The position numbers were made by a program, and so were the translations under genes. Under the pieces are notes generated by a model, which saw nothing but the letters and a program-made list of their open reading frames with translations, ran no database searches and was not told the origin of the DNA. From Pedobacter ginsengisoli (GTDB lineage: Bacteria; Bacteroidota; Bacteroidia; Sphingobacteriales; Sphingobacteriaceae): a stretch of 64,000 nucleotides of DNA. Shown one piece after another: positions 31,676 to 40,303 of this stretch. The stretch's first letter is position 1, and every line of letters begins with the position of its first letter. The stretch spans positions 4,275,555-4,339,554 of the forward strand of contig NZ_CP024091.1 in assembly GCF_002736205.1 (NCBI RefSeq), read 5' to 3'.

Positions 31676-34405
31676 ATGAAGAAAATTCTGCTTAGTCTGG
31701 TTTTGATTTTCCCTGTTACGCTTTTATTTGCCCAGCAAACTTATCCGGTTAATGGCTCATACGACGTCAGACAAGGCACATATGCTTTTACTAATGCTAA
31801 TATTGTGGTTAGCGCAAATCAAACTATCCCTAATGGTACATTACTAATTAAAGGGCAAACCATACAATCTGTAGGCACTGCAACATCCATCCCCAAAGGG
31901 TATGTGGTTATTGATTTGAAGGGTAAATTTATTTATCCTTCTCTTATCGATGCCTTTACATCGTATGGCTTACCAGAGCCTACCCGTACTTCATCAGGCC
32001 GCCAATCGATATTTACCTCAACAAAAAAGGGCGCTTACGGCTGGAACGAGGCAATAAGGCCAGAAACAAAAGCCCACACATTTTTTGCAGCGGACAGCAA
32101 GAAAGCCGATGACTTACGTAAAGCAGGTTTTGGAAGCGTAAATGCAATTAACCGAGATGGCATTGCCCGTGGAACTTCAGTTGCTGTAACATTAAGCGAC
32201 GAGAAAGAGAACAGTACAATTATTAACCCTCAATCGGCAACAAACTACTCTTTTAGTAAAGGGACTTCGCAAAACGATTATCCAACCTCATTAATGGGGG
32301 CCATCGCTTTACTTCGCCAGACATATTATGATGCGCAATGGTACAGCAAACAAAAAGATGAGTACAACATCTCCCTGGAAGAGTTTAACAAACAACAAAA
32401 CATCCCTCAGATTTTTGAAGCAGAGGGATGGCAAAATATTCTAAGGGCTAATAAAATTGCACAGGAGTTTGGCAAACAATACATCATAAAATCTAATGGA
32501 GATGAATATCAAAGGATTGATGCAGTTAAGGCAACAGGGGCGAGCCTTATTATTCCTGTTAATTTTATAAAGGCCTATGATGTTGAAGATACGGTTGAAA
32601 ACAGAAATATTAGTCTGGCACAAATGAAGGCCTGGGAAATGGCGCCTACCAACCCTGCGGTACTGGAAAAAGCAGGCATAAAATTTTCACTCACTACTTA
32701 TGGCCTCGAAACGCCTAAAGATTTCTGGGCAAACATACGTACAGCACTCGAAAATGGCTTAACACAAAAACAGGCCCTATTATCCCTTACTGAAATCCCC
32801 GCGGGAATGATCGGAATAGCAGATAAAGTCGGTACCCTTGAAAAAGGAAAACTTGCCAACTTTATTATAACCTCTGATAGCCTTTTCAAAAAAGAAAACA
32901 TTATAGAAGAGAACTGGGTACAAGGCAAACGTTTTATTTGGTTTAAAAAAGATGAGGCTGATTTAAAAGACACCGCAAGCAAAGCGGTTGCGAAAACCAC
33001 CGAAATACCGAAAAAAGAAACCGTTGGCGCATTAATTTTCCCGTTCACTGCATTTGGTAATGCCACACCTTTAAAACAGGAAAGCATTTTATTGAAAAAT
33101 GCTACTGTATGGACCAATGAAAAAGAAGGTATTTTGCAAAATGCTGATGTTCTTTTAGAAAATGGTAAAATTAAAGCTGTAGGCAAAAATCTGAATGCAG
33201 GAAATGCAAAGGTAATTGATGCAACAGGTAAACATGTAACACCTGGAATTGTAGATGAACACTCCCATATCGCTGGTACCGGAGGCATTAATGAAGGTGC
33301 TCAATCTGTATCTTCGGAAGTAAGGATAGCTGATATCATTAATTCTGAAGATGTAAATATTTACAGACAACTTGCCGGCGGGGTTACCACTTCTCAGATT
33401 TTACATGGATCGGCAAATCCTATAGGCGGGCAATCGCAATTGATTAAATTAAGATGGGGTAAATTACCTGAAGAATTAAAGTTTGCCGGAGCTGATGGCT
33501 TTATCAAATTTGCACTGGGAGAAAATGTGAAACAGAGTAACTTTGGAACAGGGGCGCGATTCCCGGTTACCAGAATGGGCGTAGAACAGACTTTTGTTGA
33601 TGAATTTACACGTGCAAAAGAATATAAAGCTGAATTGGCCAAAAAGGGTAATACTGTTCGCAGAGATCTGGAACTGGATGCTATTGTTGAGATTCTGGAC
33701 AATAAGCGTTTCATCACCTGCCACTCTTATGTACAATCTGAAATCAATATGCTCATGCACGTTGCGGATAGCCTAGGGTTTAAGATTAACACCTTTACTC
33801 ACATTCTTGAAGGCTATAAAGTTGCTGATAAAATGAAAGCCCGGGGCATTAATGCTTCTACATTTTCTGACTGGTGGGCTTATAAGATGGAGGTTGCTGA
33901 AGCGATCCCTTATAATGGAAAAATTATGCATAATGTAGGCATAACTACTGCGTTTAACTCTGATGATGCTGAAATGGCACGGAGATTAAATCAAGAGGCA
34001 GGAAAAGCTGTTTTATATGGTGGTGTACCGGAAGAAGAAGCATTTAAATTTGTAACACTGAATCCTGCAAAAATGCTCCATATTGACAATAAGGTGGGCA
34101 GCCTTAAAGCAGGAAAAGATGCTGATGTGGTAGTTTGGTCAGATAACCCATTATCCGTTTATGCAAAGGCTGAAAAGACCTTTGTTGACGGTATTGCATA
34201 TTGGGACATAGACCGGGATGCTCAGACCAGAAATGCTCAGCAAGCTGAACGCAAAAGACTAATTCAAAAAATGAAAGACAGCAAAGATAAGGGAGGTAAA
34301 ACCCAACGTCCTAAGGCAGAGCAGAAACATATGTACCATTGCGAAACATTGGAAGAATATTCTATGGAACTTAATGAAAGGGAAGGGACTCATGACCATG
34401 AATAA
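31676..34405 (+). CDS. Two-module exported amidohydrolase-family protein
   Basis: 909 residues with a signal peptide (MKKILLSLVLIFPVTLLFA). Residues about 30-430 form one amidohydrolase-like module (FTNANIVVSANQTIPNGTLLIKG to KVGTLEKGKLANFIITSDSLF) that lacks the HxH metal motif: after IYPSLIDA comes FTSYG. Residues about 455-880 form a second module with full ligands: VTPGIVDEHSHI (HxH near 525), ITCHSY, FTHILEG and the Asp in FNSDDAE, ending VGSLKAGKDADVVVWSDNPL. The C-terminal about 50 residues are Lys-rich and charged. Substrate unknown; such proteins are labelled imidazolonepropionase-like. The stop overlaps the start of the next gene. Confidence 0.88.
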   Translation: MKKILLSLVLIFPVTLLFAQQTYPVNGSYDVRQGTYAFTNANIVVSANQTIPNGTLLIKGQTIQSVGTATSIPKGYVVIDLKGKFIYPSLIDAFTSYGLPEPTRTSSGRQSIFTSTKKGAYGWNEAIRPETKAHTFFAADSKKADDLRKAGFGSVNAINRDGIARGTSVAVTLSDEKENSTIINPQSATNYSFSKGTSQNDYPTSLMGAIALLRQTYYDAQWYSKQKDEYNISLEEFNKQQNIPQIFEAEGWQNILRANKIAQEFGKQYIIKSNGDEYQRIDAVKATGASLIIPVNFIKAYDVEDTVENRNISLAQMKAWEMAPTNPAVLEKAGIKFSLTTYGLETPKDFWANIRTALENGLTQKQALLSLTEIPAGMIGIADKVGTLEKGKLANFIITSDSLFKKENIIEENWVQGKRFIWFKKDEADLKDTASKAVAKTTEIPKKETVGALIFPFTAFGNATPLKQESILLKNATVWTNEKEGILQNADVLLENGKIKAVGKNLNAGNAKVIDATGKHVTPGIVDEHSHIAGTGGINEGAQSVSSEVRIADIINSEDVNIYRQLAGGVTTSQILHGSANPIGGQSQLIKLRWGKLPEELKFAGADGFIKFALGENVKQSNFGTGARFPVTRMGVEQTFVDEFTRAKEYKAELAKKGNTVRRDLELDAIVEILDNKRFITCHSYVQSEINMLMHVADSLGFKINTFTHILEGYKVADKMKARGINASTFSDWWAYKMEVAEAIPYNGKIMHNVGITTAFNSDDAEMARRLNQEAGKAVLYGGVPEEEAFKFVTLNPAKMLHIDNKVGSLKAGKDADVVVWSDNPLSVYAKAEKTFVDGIAYWDIDRDAQTRNAQQAERKRLIQKMKDSKDKGGKTQRPKAEQKHMYHCETLEEYSMELNEREGTHDHE

Positions 34406-35696
34406 ATACATGCTAACAGTAATGTTATGGGCTATTGGCATTAATTGCTTTGCACAAGCTAATATTTCGCCGGCAAAACCCCAGACTAAAAAAACTATTG
34501 TTATGGGCGCTAAACTTCATGTTGGTAATGGAAAGGTAATTGACAACAGCTACCTCATTTTTGATAAGGGTAAAATTACGGGTGTTGGAGACGCAACTGT
34601 TGCACGTATTAACATGAGTGACGCAACAATAATTAATGCAAATGATAAACACATTTACCCAGGTTTTATTGCCCCAATTACTAACCTGGGCTTAATTGAG
34701 ATCAGCGCTGTTAAAGCCACGCTTGATTATAGTGAAATTGGTGATTTCAACCCCCACATTAGGGCTTTGGTTGCTTATAACACAGATTCTAAGGTGCCGG
34801 CTACTATAAGAAGCAATGGTGTTTTAATGGCTCAGATCACCCCACAGGGAGGTACTATATCCGGCAGCTCATCAGTAGTGCAGCTTGATGCCTGGAACTG
34901 GGAAGATGCCGCGATTAAAAAGGATGATGCTATGCATTTAAACTGGCCTGTAACACCAAAATTCAAAAATACAGGCAACAGAGCAGCCGTTTCGGTAGAT
35001 GCACTTAAAGAACGCACTAAAACCATCTTAAATTCCCTTGATCAGTTTTTTACTGAAGCAAAAGCCTATGCAGAAACTGACAAACCAGCAGTTATAAATA
35101 CAAGATTTGCTGCAATGAAACATCTATTTGATGGCAGTCAGCGATTGTTTATTAGCGTAGCAGGAGAAAAAGACATTATTGCTGCAATTAAGTTTGCCCA
35201 AAAATATGGCATTACCCCTGTTATTGTAGGCGGCGATGAGGCTTATTTAATTACTGCTTTCTTAAAGGAAAACAATATTGCGGTTATAGTGAATGAACCG
35301 CATTCGCTTCCCGATTCTGATGATAGCGATGTAAATATGCCTTATAAAAATGCCGGAGTTCTGGCTAATGCTGGCGTTGAGGTTGTAATGAGTATGCAGA
35401 GCTACTGGCAGCTAAGAAACCTTCCATTTATGGCAGGAACTATCGCTGCATGGGGCCTGGATAAGGAAAAGGCTTTACAAACCATTACATTAAATACAGC
35501 AAAAGTATTAGGAATAGATAAAATTGCCGGGAGTTTAGAGATTGGTAAAGATGCTACTTTTTTTATTTCGGCTGGTGATGCTCTTGATATGAAAAGCAAT
35601 AAGGTTGAGCAGGCCTTTATTCAGGGCAGAGACATTAACCTCGATAATCTGCACAAGCAGCTTGATAAAAAGTTTAGTGATAAATATAAGAACTGA
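34398..35696 (+). CDS. Amidohydrolase-like protein lacking metal ligands
   Basis: 432 residues from ATG 34398, inside the ATGAATAA overlap with the previous gene's stop, so translation is coupled; ATG 34392 is an alternative. Signal peptide MNKYMLTVMLWAIGINCFA. The body is an amidohydrolase module (MGAKLHVGNGKVIDNSYLIFDKGKITGVGD to IAGSLEIGKDATFFISAGDAL). However, the place of HxH reads YPGFIAPITNLGL, and the later His positions are also absent (ISVAGEKDIIAA). It resembles the metal-free first module of its neighbour and is probably a non-catalytic partner of the active module. A terminator follows at 35711. Confidence 0.85.
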   Translation: MNKYMLTVMLWAIGINCFAQANISPAKPQTKKTIVMGAKLHVGNGKVIDNSYLIFDKGKITGVGDATVARINMSDATIINANDKHIYPGFIAPITNLGLIEISAVKATLDYSEIGDFNPHIRALVAYNTDSKVPATIRSNGVLMAQITPQGGTISGSSSVVQLDAWNWEDAAIKKDDAMHLNWPVTPKFKNTGNRAAVSVDALKERTKTILNSLDQFFTEAKAYAETDKPAVINTRFAAMKHLFDGSQRLFISVAGEKDIIAAIKFAQKYGITPVIVGGDEAYLITAFLKENNIAVIVNEPHSLPDSDDSDVNMPYKNAGVLANAGVEVVMSMQSYWQLRNLPFMAGTIAAWGLDKEKALQTITLNTAKVLGIDKIAGSLEIGKDATFFISAGDALDMKSNKVEQAFIQGRDINLDNLHKQLDKKFSDKYKN

Positions 35697-35710
35697 CCTA
35701 AAACAAAAAA

Positions 35711-35741
35711 GAGTGGCCCTATCCGGGGTCACTCGTTTTTT
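35711..35741. terminator. Intrinsic terminator after the amidohydrolase genes
   Basis: Stem GAGTGGCCC (35711-35719) / GGGTCACTC (35726-35734), one G.T pair, followed by six T (35736-35741) and preceded by six A. Serves the plus-strand operon and can also act on the minus strand after the tRNA-like genes. Confidence 0.85.
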
Positions 35742-35767
35742 AACTAACTTATTATTCATAAAAAAAC

Positions 35768-35912
35768 TGGCTGTTGGGGAAGGAGTCGAACCTTCAAGGG
35801 GTAGTTAGCTACAGTTCAAAAATTAATTTGTGGTCAACCCATAAACTGCGTTTATCCATTTATCCCCACCACCGAGACAAGAAGGCGTGTCTGCCAATTT
35901 CACCACCCAACA
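35768..35912 (-). tRNA. tRNA-like gene 1, 70-nt variable arm, encoded CCA (isotype unresolved)
   Basis: Cloverleaf on the minus strand. Acceptor TGTTGGG (35912-35906) / CCCAACA (35778-35772); leucine-type D-arm GTG..AAATTGGCAGA..CAC; anticodon stem CCTTC / GGTGG with a T.T mismatch at 29:41; loop TTGTCTC, so a GUC anticodon if numbering is standard; T-arm GAAGG-TTCGACT-CCTTC (35795-35779); discriminator G then CCA (35771-35768) and a T-run. Between anticodon and T-arms lies a 70-nt variable arm closed by GGGG/CCCC, with an inner ATAAAC/GTTTAT hairpin. Total 145 nt with CCA, far longer than a normal class II tRNA. It pairs with gene 2 at 35969. Confidence 0.65.
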
Positions 35913-35968
35913 TTATACAAAGTACTATTTCTTAAGTAGTAAGTTTAGGTTGATTAACTACTTAATAG

Positions 35969-36076
35969 CTGTAGGGGAAGGAGTCGAACCTTCAAGGAGT
36001 GGTTAGCCCTTACGGGTTTCCCAAATTCTCCACCACCGAGACAAGGAGGTGCGTCTGCCAATTTCACCACCCTACA
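35969..36076 (-). tRNA. tRNA-like gene 2, 36-nt variable arm (isotype unresolved)
   Basis: Same plan as gene 1. Acceptor TGTAGGG (36076-36070) / CCCTACA (35976-35970), D-arm GTG..AAATTGGCAGA..CGC, anticodon stem CCTCC / GGTGG with the same T.T mismatch, identical loop TTGTCTC, identical T-arm, discriminator G (35969). The variable arm is 36 nt closed by GGAG/CTCC. CCA is not encoded (G followed by CTA). Compared with gene 1 the acceptor changes T-A to A-T at pair 4, and the variable-arm stem changes A-T to G-C. These are compensatory changes that support real RNA structures. 56 bp separates the two genes. Confidence 0.65.
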
Positions 36077-36094
36077 GAGTATAAACAAGTTTTA

Positions 36095-36127
36095 AAGAAC
36101 TACTTTTTGTTACTTGCTTGATACAAA
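36095..36127 (-). promoter_or_regulatory. Possible promoter of the tRNA-like pair
   Basis: Minus strand TTTG (36127-36124), 21 nt, TAGTTCTT (36102-36095), six of eight matches to TAnnTTTG, ending 18 bp before gene 2. Plausible position for a tRNA promoter; weak match. Confidence 0.35.
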
Positions 36128-36228
36128 TGTAACAACAACCTTAATACGTTGCAAATATTTTAATCATTTAATTTTATTTTTACGATATTTTTAATTAACT
36201 TAGAATATTGTTACCAAATATTAAAACG

Positions 36229-36702
36229 ATGCTTAAAAAAGAAACCCAAAATTTAGAAATTGATAACCTGGATATTGATATCTTAAAGCAACTGATGCAT
36301 GACGCCACTAAACCTTATACAGAAATAGCTAAGGACCTGATTGTTTCGGGTGGAACAATACATGTTCGCATGAAAAAACTTCAGGAAATGGGCATCATTA
36401 AAGGATCACATCTTATTATTGATCCCCAAAAAGCAGGGTACGATATCACCGCCTTTCTTGGGATTTATCTTGAAAAAGGGATACAATATAAAGATGCTGT
36501 AGAGCAGTTAAGTAAAATTAAAGAAGTTGTAGAACTTCATTATACTACCGGGGCTTACAGTATGTTCGCCAAGATCATCTGTCGGGACACAAGCCATCTA
36601 AGACATGTATTGAACGAAGAAATTCAGGCTGTATCTGGCATACAACGTACAGAAACCTTAATCTCACTGGAAGAGAGCATCAAAAGACAGATTGAACTGT
36701 AA
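36229..36702 (+). CDS. Lrp/AsnC-family transcriptional regulator
   Basis: 157 residues from ATG 36229 (a TTG in frame upstream adds seven residues without family character). N-terminal winged helix: IDNLDIDILKQLMHDATKPYTEIAKDLIVSGGTIHVRMKKLQEMGIIKGSHLIID. C-terminal ligand-binding RAM domain: FLGIYLEKGIQYKDAVEQLSKIKEVVELHYTTGAYSMFAKIICRD...SGIQRTETLISLEE. These regulators form octamers and sense amino acids. The gene stands alone between the tRNA-like pair (divergent) and a bidirectional terminator, so its targets cannot be read from context. Confidence 0.94.
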   Translation: MLKKETQNLEIDNLDIDILKQLMHDATKPYTEIAKDLIVSGGTIHVRMKKLQEMGIIKGSHLIIDPQKAGYDITAFLGIYLEKGIQYKDAVEQLSKIKEVVELHYTTGAYSMFAKIICRDTSHLRHVLNEEIQAVSGIQRTETLISLEESIKRQIEL

Positions 36703-36717
36703 TACTAATACAGGATC

Positions 36718-36760
36718 AAAAAAAGAAACCGAATCATGTCATTGATTCGGTTTCTTTTTT
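36718..36760. terminator. Bidirectional terminator between lrp-type gene and tex
   Basis: Perfect 12-bp stem GAAACCGAATCA (36725-36736) / TGATTCGGTTTC (36743-36754), 6-nt loop, seven A before and six T after. The last T's touch the tex stop codon. Confidence 0.93.
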
Positions 36761-39083
36761 ATTTAAACATATTTTTCAATGCTTCAAGTTTCAATTGTAA
36801 ATCTCCTTCCGGCAGCGGTTTTTCCTTTTTGGTGCCGCCGTTGTTATTCTGAGGCTTTGCAGGTTTTCTATGCTGATCCGGCTTACTGGGATTTACTTGT
36901 TTTTTAAAATTATTATGCTTTTGATCAGTCTTTTTAGGCTGAGGTTTAGGAGCTGATGCTTCTGTTTTCATTGATAAAGAAATCCTTTTTCTTGCAACAT
37001 CAACCTCAACTACAGTAACTTCTACTTTCTGATGCACCTTAACAATATCATTAGCATTGGATACAAACTTATTTGAAAGCTGACTGGTATGCACCAGGCC
37101 ATCCTGATGAACACCTATATCCACAAAAGCTCCGAAATTGGTAATATTAGTTACAATACCTGGTAGTTTCATTCCAATCTTCAGATCATCAATTCCATTA
37201 ACACCTTCGGTAAAACTAAATACTTCAAATTGCTCACGTGGGTCCCTTCCTGGTTTCGCAAGCTCACTCATAATGTCATTTAAAGTTGGCAAACCTATTT
37301 CGTCACTTACATATTGCTGAAGTTTGATCTGCTTTCTTAACTCTGCATCTTTCATAAGTTGAGCAACACTACAGCTTAGATCTCTGGCCATTTTATTAAC
37401 CAAAGCATAACGCTCAGGGTGAACACCACTGGTATCCAACACATGCTCAGCATCTCTAATTCTTAAAAATCCGGCAGCCTGTTCAAATGCCTTATCGCCT
37501 AAACGAGGTACCTTTTTAAGGCTTTCCCTGTTTTTAAATGCACCATGCTCATTACGATAGCTTACAATGTTTTGTGCAAGTTGCGGCCCAAGGCCGGATA
37601 CGTATGCAAGAACTTGTTTAGACGCCGTATTTAGCTCTACCCCTACTGCATTCACACAACTCATTACAGTATCATCCAAAGAGGCCTGTAGCTTATTCTG
37701 ATCAACATCATGCTGGTATTGCCCTACCCCAATTGACTTAGGATCTATTTTAACTAGTTCTGCTAATGGATCCATCAAACGGCGGCCAATTGAAACAGCT
37801 CCTCTTACAGTAATATCCTGAGTTGGGAACTCTTCTCTTGCAACCTCAGAAGCCGAATAGATAGATGCTCCATTTTCACTTACCATCACCACCACAACAT
37901 CTGCAATAGCTAATCCGCGGATAAATACTTCAGTCTCCCTTCCTGCTGTTCCATTTCCTATAGCTATGGCTTCAATATGATGTTTAGCGCATAGTTTTTT
38001 AATAGTTTCAGCCCCCTCTAATGCACCTCTTTGACCGTTGTGCGGATATATGGCAGTATTTTCTAGTAATTTTCCTTGTTTATCCAGGCAAACAACTTTG
38101 CAACCGGTACGGAATCCCGGATCAATTGCCAGTACATTCTTTTGCCCAAGTGGTGCAGCAAGCAGCAATTGTCTTGCATTCTCTGCAAATACACGTATTG
38201 CTTCTTCATCTGCCTTTTCTTTTGAAAGATTGCGAATCTCAGTTTCCATTGCCGGCCCAAGCAACCGTTTATAACTGTCTTGTATAGCCAGTTTAACCTG
38301 TGCAGAATTGCCATTATTGCTTTTTACAAATTGTTTTTCCAGAATCTGGATTGCACCATCTTCTTCTGGCAATGCTTCAAGCTTTAAGATATCTTCATTT
38401 TCACCTCTACGCATCGCAAGAACCCTATGAGACGGGGCTGACTTAAGAGGTTCCTTCCAATCAAAATAATCCTTGTATTTAATCCCGGCTTCTTCCTTAC
38501 CCTTAACCAAAGTAGATTTAAACGTAGCATTATTTTGAAAGTATTTTCTCATTGATATTCTGGCATCAATGTTCTCATTTACAATTTCTGCAATAATATC
38601 TCGTGCTCCGGCCAATGCTTCTTCTGTTGAAGATACGCCAAGTTCATCACTAAGGAATTTGCCAGCCTCTAGCTCAGGATCTTCTTTCCCCTGTTCAAGT
38701 ATGGCAATAGCAAGAGGCTCCAGGCCTTTCTTACGAGCTTCGGATGCTCTGGTTTTACGTTTGGGCTTATATGGAAGGTAAATATCCTCAATGGTGGCAA
38801 TGTTTGCTGCTGCATTTATCTTAGCCTCAAGCTCCGGAGTTAATTTATCAAGTGCAGCAAGTGCTTTTAGAATTGCTTCTCTACGCTTATCAAGCTCGCG
38901 GAGCTGCTGAAACCGGTCGCGGATGGCCGCAACCTGAACCTCGTCCAAACTCCCTGTCATCTCCTTGCGGTAACGCGAAATAAAGGGAACAGTTGCGCCT
39001 TCATCCAGTAATTCAATAGTAGCGATAACCTGCTTTTCCGCTACTGCGAGTTCAGCAGCGATTATTGTAGAGTGATTACTCAT
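36759..39083 (-). CDS. tex: Tex/YhgF-family RNA-binding transcription accessory protein
   Basis: 774 residues. N-terminal helical bundle (VPFISRYRKEMTGSLDEVQVAAIRDR), a central YqgF/RNase H-like domain (VLAIDPGFRTGCKVVCLDKQGKLLENTAIYPHNGQ), helix-hairpin-helix repeats (YVSGLGPQLAQNIVSYRNEHGAFKNRESLKKVPRLGDKAFEQAAGFLRI) and an S1 domain (about 640-710, GIVTNITNFGAFVDIGVHQDGLVHTSQLS). After S1 comes a basic Lys/Pro/Asn-rich tail of about 60 residues. Tex binds nucleic acids and influences transcription and stress tolerance. The length and domain order are normal. Confidence 0.95.
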   Translation of the reverse strand: MSNHSTIIAAELAVAEKQVIATIELLDEGATVPFISRYRKEMTGSLDEVQVAAIRDRFQQLRELDKRREAILKALAALDKLTPELEAKINAAANIATIEDIYLPYKPKRKTRASEARKKGLEPLAIAILEQGKEDPELEAGKFLSDELGVSSTEEALAGARDIIAEIVNENIDARISMRKYFQNNATFKSTLVKGKEEAGIKYKDYFDWKEPLKSAPSHRVLAMRRGENEDILKLEALPEEDGAIQILEKQFVKSNNGNSAQVKLAIQDSYKRLLGPAMETEIRNLSKEKADEEAIRVFAENARQLLLAAPLGQKNVLAIDPGFRTGCKVVCLDKQGKLLENTAIYPHNGQRGALEGAETIKKLCAKHHIEAIAIGNGTAGRETEVFIRGLAIADVVVVMVSENGASIYSASEVAREEFPTQDITVRGAVSIGRRLMDPLAELVKIDPKSIGVGQYQHDVDQNKLQASLDDTVMSCVNAVGVELNTASKQVLAYVSGLGPQLAQNIVSYRNEHGAFKNRESLKKVPRLGDKAFEQAAGFLRIRDAEHVLDTSGVHPERYALVNKMARDLSCSVAQLMKDAELRKQIKLQQYVSDEIGLPTLNDIMSELAKPGRDPREQFEVFSFTEGVNGIDDLKIGMKLPGIVTNITNFGAFVDIGVHQDGLVHTSQLSNKFVSNANDIVKVHQKVEVTVVEVDVARKRISLSMKTEASAPKPQPKKTDQKHNNFKKQVNPSKPDQHRKPAKPQNNNGGTKKEKPLPEGDLQLKLEALKNMFK

Positions 39084-39133
39084 TTTGATCTCTATTTGAT
39101 GTTATAAAGTACAGTGGGGTTAAAAATAAAAAA

Positions 39134-39163
39134 AATCCCGCAGAGGGTTTAACCAGCGGGATT
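39134..39163 (-). terminator. Intrinsic terminator near tex / pdhB boundary
   Basis: AATCCCGC (39134-39141) / GCGGGATT (39156-39163) with a 14-nt loop. On the minus strand it is followed by a long T-rich run. It sits 24 bp beyond the pdhB stop and so ends that transcript. Confidence 0.85.
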
Positions 39164-39186
39164 ATATTTCTTTTAAATTATTAGTC

Positions 39187-40173
39187 TTATTTTGCTGCGT
39201 ACATAACTTCTTTTACGGCTTTAACTACCTTTTCTGCGTTAGGTAAGCTAGCTGCAATAAGAGTTGGTGCATAAGGCAATGGTACATCCGCACAAGTGAT
39301 ACGCAATACCGGAGCATCAAGATAATCGAACGCATTTTTTTGGACATTAAATGCAATTTCAGAAGAGATAGAAGCCAATGGCCACGCCTCTTCAACAATT
39401 ACCAAACGATTTGTTTTCTTAACAGATTCAATGATAGTTGCGTAATCGATAGGACGAACAGTACGTAAGTCAATTACTTCAACACTAACACCTTCTTTAG
39501 TTAATTCTTCTACAGCAGGGTTAACTACGCGGCTAAGCATTTTGCCAAAAGTTACGATAGTCACGTCTGTACCTTCTTTTACAACATTTGCTTTACCTAG
39601 TGGAATGTAATATTCGCCTTCAGGAACTTCTCCTTTATCGCCATACATAACCTCAGACTCCATAAAAATAACAGGATCCGGATCAAGAATAGATTGTTTA
39701 AGTAGACCTTTTGCTTCGTAAGGAGTAGATGGAACTACAACTTTTAAGCCTGGACAGTTTGCATACCAGTTCTCAAAGTTCTGAGAGTGCTGAGCACCTA
39801 ACTGACCTGCGTTTCCTGTTGGCCCACGAAATACGATAGGCACAGAAAATTGGCCACCGCTCATAGACAACATTTTTGCTGCACCGTTAATAATCTGATC
39901 TATAGCAACCAGAGAGAAGTTAAAAGTCATAAACTCTATGATTGGAACCAATCCGTTCATCGCTGCACCAATACCGATACCAGCAAAGCCCAACTCAGCT
40001 ATAGGCGTGTCGATAATGCGTTTGTCGCCAAATTCATCCAACATTCCCTGACTAACTTTGTATGCACCATTATATTGTGCAACTTCTTCGCCCATCAAAA
40101 AAATGTTTTCGTTTTTACGCATTTCTTCACTTAAGGCTTCACGTAAAGCTTCTCTAAATTGAATCTCTCTCAT
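39187..40173 (-). CDS. pdhB: Pyruvate dehydrogenase E1 component, beta subunit
   Basis: 328 residues from ATG 40173 (MREIQFREALREALSEEMRK; the open frame upstream is not family-like). Thiamine-diphosphate-dependent E1 beta of the pyruvate (or branched-chain 2-oxo acid) dehydrogenase complex. Seen: FLMGEEVAQYNGAYKVSQGMLDEFGDKRIIDTPIAELGFAGIGIGAAMNGLVPIIEFMTFNF, RGPTGNAGQLGAQHSQ, VVVPSTPYEAKGLLK, VIDLRTVRPID and LRITCADVPLPYAPTLIAASLP. Pyruvate is favoured by the close match to the PDH type. The E1 alpha and E2 genes are not adjacent, so the complex is encoded at scattered sites, as in other Bacteroidota. Confidence 0.93.
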   Translation of the reverse strand: MREIQFREALREALSEEMRKNENIFLMGEEVAQYNGAYKVSQGMLDEFGDKRIIDTPIAELGFAGIGIGAAMNGLVPIIEFMTFNFSLVAIDQIINGAAKMLSMSGGQFSVPIVFRGPTGNAGQLGAQHSQNFENWYANCPGLKVVVPSTPYEAKGLLKQSILDPDPVIFMESEVMYGDKGEVPEGEYYIPLGKANVVKEGTDVTIVTFGKMLSRVVNPAVEELTKEGVSVEVIDLRTVRPIDYATIIESVKKTNRLVIVEEAWPLASISSEIAFNVQKNAFDYLDAPVLRITCADVPLPYAPTLIAASLPNAEKVVKAVKEVMYAAK

Positions 40174-40303
40174 TGTATATTCAAATATTAATTGCGGCAA
40201 ACTTAGATAAAATTGTTTTTATATGCAATTTATTCACGCACTGCCACCCAATGAAAAGAAAGTTTTACACTTGCAGTATCCAGGCTATCGATGAATTCAT
40301 TAA

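Noticed and set aside
35768..36076. Calling these as ordinary tRNA-Asp(GUC) or as tRNA-Leu interrupted by a group I intron
   Set aside because: The body is class II with a leucine-type D-arm, which does not fit tRNA-Asp. The extra sequence lies between the anticodon and T-arms, not in the anticodon loop, and at 36-70 nt is far too short for a group I intron.
38021..38314. Three overlapping 80-90-codon ORFs inside tex
   Set aside because: They overlap the conserved RNase H-like domain of Tex on both strands and look like frame shadows.
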